Positions 34,161 through 41,480 of a stretch of 64,000 nucleotides of DNA are shown piece by piece; position 1 is the first letter of the stretch, and the number at the start of each line of letters is the position of its first letter. Source of the DNA: CAIMUS01 sp046347625 (lineage in GTDB: Bacteria > Pseudomonadota > Gammaproteobacteria > Competibacterales > Competibacteraceae); contig JAXMFU010000002.1 of NCBI GenBank assembly GCA_046347625.1, positions 124,001 to 188,000 of the forward strand, read 5' to 3'. Below the pieces are notes generated by a model that had not been told where the DNA came from, ran no database searches, and saw only the letters and a list, made by a program, of their open reading frames with translations. Both the position numbers and the translations under genes were made by a program.

Positions 34161-34724
34161 TTATTCGTGCAGACTGCCCAGCGGAAAAAATACCCCCTGG
34201 CTCCAGACACCGTACAAAAGTTTGCCATCCACCTCTCTTTCTTCCCCCAGTTCGGTCAATTCCAGAAACACCGGGCGGGAGAGCAAGGCGCGCAGCCGTG
34301 CCCGCACCTGCACATAAGGCGCCGGCTCGCCGCCGGGTGTGGCATACTCCACGTCGAGGGGATGCTCGGGACCGACGGTCACGACATCACCCAGATTGGT
34401 GGTAAAGCGCAATACCTGCCGCTCAGTGCCTTTATCGCTGACGTCCAGCAGCACCGCTACGAAGGGGGCATCTTCGACCTGAATGCGCCATTTTTCCACC
34501 GGTGTGACCAGATAGTAACAGTCGTCGTCTTCGCGCCGCAAAATTGTCGAGAACAAGCGCGCCAGATTCTGCCTTTGGATGGGGGCGCCTTCATGATACC
34601 AGCTGCCGTCCCGGGCGATGCGCATATCCAGTTCGCCGCTCAAGGGCGGGTGCCAGCGTTCCAGGGGAGGCAGCTTCTTGCCTTCGAATTGGGCCGCCAA
34701 GGCGGCGGGATCGAACTTATACAT
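34161..34724 (-). CDS. DUF1285 family protein
   Basis: 187 aa from the ATG at 34724 with AGGAG 8 nt upstream; a longer frame from 34805 lacks one. The DUF1285 pattern is clear: PPLERWHPPLSGELDMRIAR, DGSWYHEGAPIQRQNLARLF, YYLVTPVEKWRIQVEDAPFV and DVEYATPGGEPAPYVQVRAR. Conserved in Proteobacteria, function unknown. Confidence 0.9.
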   Translation of the reverse strand: MYKFDPAALAAQFEGKKLPPLERWHPPLSGELDMRIARDGSWYHEGAPIQRQNLARLFSTILRREDDDCYYLVTPVEKWRIQVEDAPFVAVLLDVSDKGTERQVLRFTTNLGDVVTVGPEHPLDVEYATPGGEPAPYVQVRARLRALLSRPVFLELTELGEEREVDGKLLYGVWSQGVFFPLGSLHE

Positions 34725-35073
34725 CGAGCGTACTCCTATGGCTGGATTACCGGTTGGGTGGTTAAATACAAGTATAAGCCGAGATACGATATTTTTTCCG
34801 CTCACTCGCTACCACCGGCGAGCGATCTTCCACTACCGCGATAGGTTACCCTCCTTTGACCTTAATTCGATGCTGATGACTGGAAACCACAGGCCAGGAT
34901 GGGCATAGCCCACTTTATCCCTTCAATCTTACTCCCGATGGTGGACCATGCCCCGTACGCGCCAGGTTAAACCATTCCTCCCCGTTGAAAGCCTTGTAAG
35001 AGCGCATCTATGGGGCCATGCCTCCCTTACTCTTCCGGCTGGAACTATAACCTGGTATAAACTACGGGATAGC
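34725..35073. other. Intergenic region without recognised genes
   Basis: 349 bp between divergent genes. A -10-like TATAAA lies at about 35056, upstream of the lipoprotein gene, without a good -35. A small imperfect palindrome (GATGGGCATAGCCCACTTTATC) lies near 34897. Nothing else stood out. Confidence 0.4.
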
Positions 35074-35490
35074 ATGTTAGGCGCCATACTGGCCGGTGTC
35101 CTCGGTGCCTGTGCCTGGAAAAGCCCGGCGGCCGCGGAACCGGCTACACCTCAGACCTCACTGGTGGAAATGGTCAGTGGTGGGTTATTGCGCTCCGGGG
35201 CGGGAAAACCGGAGTTGGGCTTGACCCTGGCCAATAATTCCGAACGGATCCTTTGGGTACAGGTACGGTTCCGCACGCCGAACGGTCAGCGCGATTGCCT
35301 GCTCAGTAAGGAACTGGAACCCAAATCCAAAGGGGATTATCTCTGCTCACAACCGACCCTTCAGGCGGATAGCGATTATCCGGTGCAGATCGTCGTTTTC
35401 GGCGACCGGACCCAGACTCAGGTGTTGGAACGCTTGAATACCCGCTTTCGTTTCAGTCGGGAGGATGTGCAGGCGGCGGGGGGCAAGTAA
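35074..35490 (+). CDS. Putative lipoprotein of unknown function
   Basis: 138 aa from the ATG at 35074 (MLGAILAGVLGACAWKSPAA), giving a short signal with a lipobox LGAC. A frame from 34948 would add 42 residues before the signal and is unlikely. The mature part looks like an Ig-like beta domain: LGLTLANNSERILWVQVRFR, DCLLSKELEPKSKGDYLCSQ and DYPVQIVVFGDRTQTQVLER. Two Cys (DCLLS, YLCSQ) could form a disulphide. No family recognised. Confidence 0.65.
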   Translation: MLGAILAGVLGACAWKSPAAAEPATPQTSLVEMVSGGLLRSGAGKPELGLTLANNSERILWVQVRFRTPNGQRDCLLSKELEPKSKGDYLCSQPTLQADSDYPVQIVVFGDRTQTQVLERLNTRFRFSREDVQAAGGK

Positions 35491-35521
35491 TTCGCAGGTC
35501 GGGCCAAAGCGCAGCGACACT

Positions 35522-35563
35522 TTACGCCTCACGCCTCACGCCTCACGCCTCACGCCTCACGCC
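35522..35563. repeat. Heptamer tandem repeat TCACGCC overlapping the mobA stop
   Basis: Five perfect TCACGCC units (35529-35563) preceded by a variant unit TTACGCC (35522-35528). On the minus strand the unit is GGCGTGA; the mobA stop TGA (35557-35559) is inside the last unit. A period of 7 gives stops in all frames. Confidence 0.95.
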
Positions 35564-36156
35564 AGGTCCCGTTCCATGGCGGCCAGTTCTTCCGGCGTAT
35601 TGATATTGCGAAACATCGCCAGGGTATCGGCAAAATCGGCCCGTGCCAGGCGGTGTTGTGCAAACCAGCGATCGATCTTACGCTCCCCCGCCGCCAGATA
35701 ATCCCGCAGGCTGTCGCGCAATTCCGTCTTCAATAAGGCGAACACCGGTTGCAGCCGCCGACCGTCCCAGGCAACGCTGATTTCGGCCGCGGCATCGAGC
35801 AGAGCCGTATACATCCGGTGGGCATAATCCGCCGGCAACAGCGGAGAATCGCAGGGTACGCTGAGTACATAGGGCTTGGCGGCGACTTCCAGCGCCGCCA
35901 GCATGCCGGCCAGCGGTCCGTAAAATTCACCGATGCTGTCGCGCACGACCGGCCAACCGAACGCCTGATACTCCGCCAGATGACGGTTGGCGCTGATCAG
36001 TAGTTCTCCCACCTGGGGACGGAGCCGACGAATGGCATAAGACACCAGGGGTTGACCGTGCAGCGGCAGCAACCCTTTATCCCGGCCCCCCATACGCACG
36101 GCACGCCCGCCGGCCAGAATAAGACCGGTAAGGACCGAGACGGAAGTGCTATTCAC
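35557..36156 (-). CDS. mobA: Molybdenum cofactor guanylyltransferase
   Basis: 199 aa. Adds GMP to molybdopterin to form the bis-MGD cofactor. Nucleotide-binding start GLILAGGRAVRMGGRDKGLL, then DSIGEFYGPLAGMLAALEVA, SVPCDSPLLPADY and EISVAWDGRRLQPVFALLKT. The final residues and stop are encoded by the heptamer repeat. Confidence 0.93.
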   Translation of the reverse strand: MNSTSVSVLTGLILAGGRAVRMGGRDKGLLPLHGQPLVSYAIRRLRPQVGELLISANRHLAEYQAFGWPVVRDSIGEFYGPLAGMLAALEVAAKPYVLSVPCDSPLLPADYAHRMYTALLDAAAEISVAWDGRRLQPVFALLKTELRDSLRDYLAAGERKIDRWFAQHRLARADFADTLAMFRNINTPEELAAMERDLA

Positions 36157-36273
36157 TTGTGTTCGATAGAGTGATCAGCAGACGAGCGGAAACATAGCAA
36201 GGCCGCCCATGGCATCGAGACCGGGCGAGGGTAGGCATAGAGAGAGAAGAAGCAATCAGAATTGCTTCAAGTA

Positions 36274-36312
36274 CCTTTAGCCTTTAGCCTTTAGCCTTTA
36301 GCCTTTAGCCTT
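36274..36312. repeat. Heptamer tandem repeat CCTTTAG (5.5 units) after the transglycosylase gene
   Basis: CCTTTAG at 36274, 36281, 36288, 36295 and 36302, with a partial sixth unit to 36312. On the minus strand it reads GGCTAAA-type units, with TAA in rotating frames, ending 14 nt after the transglycosylase stop. A perfect 20-bp palindrome (GAAGCAATCAGAATTGCTTC) lies just beyond at 36249-36268. Confidence 0.93.
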
Positions 36313-36326
36313 CAAGCTGCCTGCCG

Positions 36327-36914
36327 CTAGAGATGTTTCAAGTCCTGATAAATACGCAGCACTTTATCGGGATAAGAAGACTTGGGATTTTTGATGCTGC
36401 CGCAGTAGTACAACAGCGCCCGGCGCATATTCCCATCGGTACTATCCACATAATCGGCCAGAATCCGTGAGCCGGTATGGATATTGCTATCGGTTTCGAA
36501 CAAGGCATGGGCACCGCCGATTTCCCGGATCTTATTCCGATGGACATCGGCTTTGACCTGCATCAGCCCGCGCGCACCCCGTGGACTGACGGCTCTTTCC
36601 CTGAAATTGGATTCCACGGCGATTACAGCCAGAATCAATTCCAGTTCCAGGCCGTGGCGTGCGCCGCTGCGCGCCGCCTCGTTCACGATCCGCAATCCAT
36701 TCTGGGGCGTAAGGTTATACCGGTCCTGAATATAGCGGGCTATCCTCTGGGCTCTTACCGGATCCTGAATCGCGCTCTGGCCGGCCTCCATCTCTTTCTG
36801 CCGGTATTGCGGCAAGTCTTTGGCAGTGCCCGTCAGGGGCAACAGCAGGGAAAGGGTGAACACTATGCCGGACAGCACAGCGGTCAATCTCGGTAAGAAC
36901 AAGTTGATCTGCAA
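36327..36914 (-). CDS. Lytic transglycosylase (SLT domain)
   Basis: 195 aa from the TTG at 36914, which has GGAG 7 nt upstream and gives a good signal peptide (QINLFLPRLTAVLSGIVFTL SLLLPLTG). An ATG at 37142 in the same frame would add 76 residues ahead of that signal and is less likely. The SLT core has catalytic Glu in LAVIAVESNFRERAVS, then RGARGLMQV and a late DSNIHTGSRILADYVDSTDG and ALLYYCGSIKNPKSSYPDKV. Cleaves peptidoglycan in the periplasm. Confidence 0.88.
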   Translation of the reverse strand: MQINLFLPRLTAVLSGIVFTLSLLLPLTGTAKDLPQYRQKEMEAGQSAIQDPVRAQRIARYIQDRYNLTPQNGLRIVNEAARSGARHGLELELILAVIAVESNFRERAVSPRGARGLMQVKADVHRNKIREIGGAHALFETDSNIHTGSRILADYVDSTDGNMRRALLYYCGSIKNPKSSYPDKVLRIYQDLKHL

Positions 36915-37347
36915 GATAAATCTCCATCGATGGCGAGCCACGGCACTGCAACCGCCCAGGTTTGCAGGCGGTAACAAGCAATGCTCGATCCAACTGGTTA
37001 ATCGGACAATCCCCTGCAATACCGTTGTCTCCGGTATAAGCCGGGGGACTGACTGATGCCTGTCCTGAGCGTTCGCACTGGCGCTCGCTCTGGCAGGAAC
37101 TCTATTCCAGATCAGTGTAAAAGGTTTTTTTCTGAAGAGCAAGCCTGTTCGTCAGAATTAAAATAAAAGCTATTTTATAACAACGACTTAAATTTAAATA
37201 TTGGAAGCAAAGAAGGTTGAAAAAGGCCGGTTCCTACCAATTTCGATAGCTTAAGTTCGAGCTTTAAGCAAAGTTTTATCTTTTTTGATAAAAAGCCTTC
37301 TACTTTTATCTAAGTAGCTATTTATAATAAAGTTTATTACTGTTTTT
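36915..37347. other. AT-rich intergenic region with hairpins
   Basis: The left part is GC-rich upstream of the transglycosylase. 37130-37347 is strongly AT-rich with small hairpins: TTTTATC/GATAAAA (37274-37293) and CTACTT/AAGTAG (37300-37317). No gene seen. Possible terminator for cobS, which ends just right of it on the minus strand. Confidence 0.5.
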
Positions 37348-38100
37348 TTATGAAAATCCTGCAGCCTTGAGCAGCCCTGGTATCATTATCGCAACAGTTT
37401 CGGCAAGCTCACCGGCAGCACCTAAGGTGTCACCGGTCGTGCCGCCCAATCGCTGGAGTAACAGCCGGCGCCACCACAGCAGCGTCAAGCCCAGTACCGA
37501 CAGCAGGACGGCACCGCTAAAGCCGAATAACCCTAGAACGAGAACGCCCCCACCCAGCAGCAACCGCATACCGGCGGTACGCGGCAGATAGCCGGCATAA
37601 GCGGCACCCATACCACCGGGACGGACATAAGGCGTCGTCAGCAATAGAAATAACAGGGCGGCTCGCCCCAGAACCGGCGCCACCAGCAGGACCGGCCAAG
37701 CCTGCTGAACCAGCAGTAATCGTAAAGCGGCAAATTTATTCAGCAGCACCAGGACCACGGCCAGGACCGCCATCGGACCGCAGCGCGCGTCTTTCATAAT
37801 GGCCAGTGTCTTGTCCCGATCGCCGGCGCCCCCGATCCAGGCATCGGCGGTATCGGCCAGACCATCCAGATGCAGCCCGCCGGTCAGCAATACCCACCCG
37901 GTCAGCAGTAAAGCCGCCCCGATGGTGGGATCCAGCGCCGCCAGCAACGGCGCAGGAATCGCCAGCAGCAGGCCAAGCAGCAGGCCCACCAGGGGAAAGA
38001 AAAGGGCCGAACGGCCCCACTCCGAAGGCGTGGGATCGAATCTTAACGGCACCGGAAGCCGGGTCAGAAACACCAAGGCCAGGCTGAAAGCGCGGATCAT
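37348..38100 (-). CDS. cobS: Adenosylcobinamide-GDP ribazoletransferase (cobalamin synthase)
   Basis: 250 aa, about six membrane segments. FLTRLPVPLRFDP start, GGLHLDGLADTADAWIGGAG metal-binding segment, RDKTLAIMKDARCGPMAVLA and GTTGDTLGAAGELAE. Joins alpha-ribazole to adenosylcobinamide-GDP in the last step of B12 assembly. Overlaps cobC by 4 nt. Confidence 0.94.
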   Translation of the reverse strand: MIRAFSLALVFLTRLPVPLRFDPTPSEWGRSALFFPLVGLLLGLLLAIPAPLLAALDPTIGAALLLTGWVLLTGGLHLDGLADTADAWIGGAGDRDKTLAIMKDARCGPMAVLAVVLVLLNKFAALRLLLVQQAWPVLLVAPVLGRAALLFLLLTTPYVRPGGMGAAYAGYLPRTAGMRLLLGGGVLVLGLFGFSGAVLLSVLGLTLLWWRRLLLQRLGGTTGDTLGAAGELAETVAIMIPGLLKAAGFS

Positions 38101-38720
38101 TCCAGCGTCTTGCCGTGGAATACCAGCAGTGGGGCGGCCTCGCGCCCACGACCATGCATCCGCACCCGGCTAAAGTTGGCATAAGGCACTTCCAGCCGCC
38201 AGATATGCTGCAATGGCATTCCCAGGACATCCTGCAATACCATCCGAATCATCCCACCATGCCCCACGAGCAGCACATGGCGGCCGGCATGGCGTTCCAG
38301 CACGGTCTGCCAGGCGGCGATCACCCGAGCGGCGTAGAGTGGCAGCGGTTCACCGCCCGGCGGCGGATAATTGACGGGGTCGCGCCAGAACAACTCCAGC
38401 GCCTGCGGGGTGGAGCGCATGATTTCGCTGATGGTACGGCCTTCCCAGTCGCCGAACGTCATTTCCCGTAAGTCAGGCTCGATATCCAGCGGCAAACGCA
38501 ATTGGGTTGCCAGTTCGCGCGCGAAATCGGCGCAGCGGCGCAAAGGCGAGCTGACGATTACGTCCCAGGGATGCCGGTCGCCGATTGCCACCCGCATTTG
38601 CTCCCATCCAAGGGAACTCAAGGGATCGTCCACGCTACCCCGGTAACGGTTACCCCCTTCCGGTTCACCATGGCGCAATAAATCGACAGTGGTAACGACG
38701 TCCTCATTCATGATTGCCAA
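38097..38720 (-). CDS. cobC: Alpha-ribazole phosphatase, histidine phosphatase family
   Basis: 207 aa. Catalytic LLRHGEPEGGNRYRGSVDDP, second site SPLRRCADFARELA, MTFGDWEGRTISEI and LLVGHGGMIRMVLQDVLGM. Dephosphorylates alpha-ribazole 5'-phosphate. ATGA overlap with cobS shows they are one unit. No cobalamin riboswitch was seen upstream. Confidence 0.9.
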   Translation of the reverse strand: MAIMNEDVVTTVDLLRHGEPEGGNRYRGSVDDPLSSLGWEQMRVAIGDRHPWDVIVSSPLRRCADFARELATQLRLPLDIEPDLREMTFGDWEGRTISEIMRSTPQALELFWRDPVNYPPPGGEPLPLYAARVIAAWQTVLERHAGRHVLLVGHGGMIRMVLQDVLGMPLQHIWRLEVPYANFSRVRMHGRGREAAPLLVFHGKTLE

Positions 38721-38731
38721 CTAATTCATGG

Positions 38732-38790
38732 TACTGCCGGCGGCGGGACGCCGCGGCCACTTTATGATACTGCCGGCGGCGGGACGCCGC
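38732..38790. repeat. Two direct copies of a 23-bp hairpin unit
   Basis: TACTGCCGGCGGCGGGACGC... occurs at 38732-38754 and 38768-38790. Each unit has a GCGGC/GCCGC stem. Located in the cobC/kaiC divergent intergenic region. Confidence 0.85.
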
Positions 38791-38958
38791 TGCTACTTTC
38801 TTTATCGTACTATCAATTGTCATTCCATTCTTATAATCTCGCCCTGCTTTCCCGGATGAATTTTCCGCCCATAACCCATACAATTAAGCGAAGGTTTTCT
38901 ACGATAAGCTAAAGTTTTCTTTACTTGCCCTGGTGAAAGATTCCGTTGAGAGTAAGCC

Positions 38959-40701
38959 GTGAACGCGAAACAGAGGCATCCAGTGAAAAAAACCATGCCC
39001 GAAGGGGTCGCCAAGGCGCCGACAGGCATCAAAGGGTTGGATGAAATCACCGGCGGCGGTCTGCCGCGAGGTCGGCCCACGCTGGTCGCCGGCGGCGCGG
39101 GTTGCGGTAAGACCCTGCTGGCAATGGAATTTCTGGTCCGAGGGATCCAGCAGTACGGTGAGCCGGGCGTGTTTATGGCCTTCGAAGAGACCGCCCCGGA
39201 ATTGACTCAGAACGTGCGCTCGCTCGGCTTCGATCTGGACGAATGGGTCGCTCGCAAGCAACTCATGCTCGATCATGTGCACATCGACCGCAATGAGATC
39301 GAAGAGACCGGCGAGTATGATCTCGACGGTCTGTTCGTGCGCCTGGCCTATGCCATCGATACGGTCGGCGCCAAGCGTGTCGTGCTCGATACGCTGGAAT
39401 CGCTGTTTTCCAACCTGCCCAATGAGGCTATCCTGCGCGCCGAACTCCGGCGGCTGTTCCGCTGGCTCAAGGATAAAGGTGTCACGGCCGTTATTACCGC
39501 CGAGCGCGGCGGCGCGGGCGCGTTCACCCGCCACGGCTTGGAGGAATATGTCTCCGATTGCGTCATCCTGTTGGAGCATCGGGTGGCCGAGCAGATCGCC
39601 ACGCGCCGGTTGCGGGTCGTCAAATACCGCGGTTCCTCCCATGGCGCCGACGAATATCCGTTCCTGATCGACAACCAGGGCCTCTCGGTACTGCCGATCA
39701 GTTCCCTGGGGTTGAATTACCCCGTCTCGGCGGAGCGGGTGTCGAGCGGCATTCCAGCGCTCGATACCATGCTCGGCGGCCAGGGGTTCTACCGCGGCAG
39801 CAGTATTCTGCTCTCGGGCATGGCGGGCACGGGCAAGACCAGCATCGCCGCCGGTTTTGTCGATGCCGCCTGCAAACATGGCGAGCGTTGTCTTTACCTG
39901 GCGTTCGAGGAGTCGGAGCAACAGATTCTGCGCAATATGGGTTCGATCGGGCTGTATCTGGGGCGCTGGATCGAGCAGGGGCTGCTCCAGTTCCGACCGG
40001 CACGGCCCACGCAATACGGCCTGGAGATGCACTTGGCGCTGATTCATCGACTGGTCAGTGACTATCGACCTGAGATACTGGTGATGGACCCGATTACCAA
40101 TCTCATCGCCGTGGCCACCCGTAACGATGTACGCGCCATGCTCATGCGGCTGGTGGATTTTCTCAAGATGTCCCAGATCACCACGCTCTTTACCAGCCTG
40201 ACCCATGGTGGCTACGAGTTCGAGCAATCCGAACTCGGTGTGTCCTCGCTGATGGATACCTGGATCCAATTGCAGAATCTGGAAGTCAACGGCGAGCGTA
40301 ACCGCGGCATTCAGATTTTGAAGTCGCGCGGGATGAACCATTCCAACCAGATTCGCGAGTTCGTCCTCTCCGACCAGGGCGCGCAGATTGTGGATGTGTA
40401 TCTCGGTTCCGAAGGCGTGCTCACCGGCTCGGCGCGCCTGGCCCGGGAAGCCGAGGAAAGGGCCGAGAAACTGACCCGCCGGCAGCAACTCGAACGGGCA
40501 CGGCGCGATCTGCAGCGTAAACGCCAGGCGCTGGAGGCGCGCATCGCCGTCTTGCAGGCCGAGTTTGTCGCCGAAGAAGAAGACCTGATGGCCGCGATCG
40601 CCCAGGACGAACGACGCGAAAACGTGCTGGAGGAGGACCGTGCGCACCTCAGCCGGCTGCGCCAACGCGGCGCGAGCGAGCCGGACAAAGAGCACGCCTG
40701 A
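38959..40701 (+). CDS. kaiC: KaiC-like circadian-clock-type ATPase
   Basis: 580 aa from the GTG at 38959; an ATG at 38995 is possible. Two RecA-like KaiC domains: Walker A GGAGCGKT (Lys51) with FEET catalytic acids, and GMAGTGKT (Lys293) with FEES. The position equivalent to the cyanobacterial phosphosites Ser431/Thr432 reads ELGVSSLMDTW, i.e. Ser429/Ser430, as in several non-cyanobacterial KaiC groups. The C-terminal ~90 residues are a charged coiled coil (RRQQLERARRDLQRKRQALE), absent from clock KaiC. No kaiA nearby. Followed by two kaiB-like genes and a hybrid kinase, so a signalling rather than true clock role is likely. Confidence 0.94.
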   Translation: MNAKQRHPVKKTMPEGVAKAPTGIKGLDEITGGGLPRGRPTLVAGGAGCGKTLLAMEFLVRGIQQYGEPGVFMAFEETAPELTQNVRSLGFDLDEWVARKQLMLDHVHIDRNEIEETGEYDLDGLFVRLAYAIDTVGAKRVVLDTLESLFSNLPNEAILRAELRRLFRWLKDKGVTAVITAERGGAGAFTRHGLEEYVSDCVILLEHRVAEQIATRRLRVVKYRGSSHGADEYPFLIDNQGLSVLPISSLGLNYPVSAERVSSGIPALDTMLGGQGFYRGSSILLSGMAGTGKTSIAAGFVDAACKHGERCLYLAFEESEQQILRNMGSIGLYLGRWIEQGLLQFRPARPTQYGLEMHLALIHRLVSDYRPEILVMDPITNLIAVATRNDVRAMLMRLVDFLKMSQITTLFTSLTHGGYEFEQSELGVSSLMDTWIQLQNLEVNGERNRGIQILKSRGMNHSNQIREFVLSDQGAQIVDVYLGSEGVLTGSARLAREAEERAEKLTRRQQLERARRDLQRKRQALEARIAVLQAEFVAEEEDLMAAIAQDERRENVLEEDRAHLSRLRQRGASEPDKEHA

Positions 40702-40722
40702 CCCTACTGTAAGGACCCGAAC

Positions 40723-41070
40723 ATGCCGAAGAAATCCCATGTCGTCACTATCAAGCCCAATGGAAGCGAGGTCGAAACCCAGCCGGAGAGCAAAAAGCCG
40801 TGGGAACTCCGGCTTTATGTTGCCGGCCAGACGCCCAAATCGGTAACCGCCTTCGCCAATCTCAAGCGCATCTGCGAGGAATACATGCCGGGTCAATATC
40901 ATATCGAGATTATCGATCTGCTCGAAAACCCCCAACTGGCCGCCGGCGATCAAATCGTCGCCATCCCGACCCTGGTGCGGAAACTCCCCCCACCACTGCG
41001 TAAGCTGATCGGCAGCCTCTCCAATACCGAAAGGGTGCTGGTAGGACTGGATTTACGGGAGCCCCGCTGA
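40723..41070 (+). CDS. kaiB: KaiB-like protein (first copy)
   Basis: 115 aa, AAGGA before the ATG. Thioredoxin-like KaiB fold: WELRLYVAGQTPKSVTAFAN, LKRICEEYMPGQYHIEIIDL and QIVAIPTLVRKLPPPLRKLI. A charged N-terminal extension of about 25 residues precedes it. Expected to bind the KaiC ring. 21 nt after kaiC. Confidence 0.93.
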   Translation: MPKKSHVVTIKPNGSEVETQPESKKPWELRLYVAGQTPKSVTAFANLKRICEEYMPGQYHIEIIDLLENPQLAAGDQIVAIPTLVRKLPPPLRKLIGSLSNTERVLVGLDLREPR

Positions 41071-41117
41071 AAGCGGCGGTTCGACTACGACACCAGCCAA
41101 GCGTTACGAGGGTGGAT

Positions 41118-41480
41118 ATGAGGAAGAAAACGGACACACCCAAAGACGGCAACGCCGAATTGGATCTCGCTGCAGCGGCGGCGAATTCGGTGTTCTATGT
41201 CTTGCGACTCTACGTCTGCGGTACCAGCCGCAATTCGCTCAAGGCGATCCAGAATTTGAAACAGGTCTGCGATACCCATCTCGCCGGTCGGTACCAACTC
41301 TCGATTACGGATATCTATCAGCAGCCGGAACAGGCGGTCATAGAACAAATCGTTGCGGCGCCCACGCTCGTCAGACAGTTGCCATTGCCGGTGCGCCGGT
41401 TTATCGGCAACCTCTCACGCCGCCAGGAACTGCTCCTGAAGCTCGAAATCGAGGCTAAGGACGGGCAGGACCAGCCATGA
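41118..41480 (+). CDS. kaiB: KaiB-like protein (second copy)
   Basis: 120 aa from the ATG at 41118 (GAGGGTGG upstream). FYVLRLYVCGTSRNSLKAIQ, NLKQVCDTHLAGRYQLSITD and EQIVAAPTLVRQLPLPVRRF. Differs markedly from the first copy, so the two may have distinct partners (KaiC and the kinase). Stop overlaps the kinase start by 4 nt. Confidence 0.93.
   Translation: MRKKTDTPKDGNAELDLAAAAANSVFYVLRLYVCGTSRNSLKAIQNLKQVCDTHLAGRYQLSITDIYQQPEQAVIEQIVAAPTLVRQLPLPVRRFIGNLSRRQELLLKLEIEAKDGQDQP

Noticed and set aside
38721..38958. Cobalamin riboswitch upstream of cobC/cobS
   Set aside because: No B12-box-like sequence was seen; the region holds only two short hairpin repeats.
38899..40953. 684-codon open frame antisense to kaiC
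   Set aside because: It is a GC-rich shadow of a gene with complete KaiC motifs, has no ribosome site and carries no recognisable family pattern.
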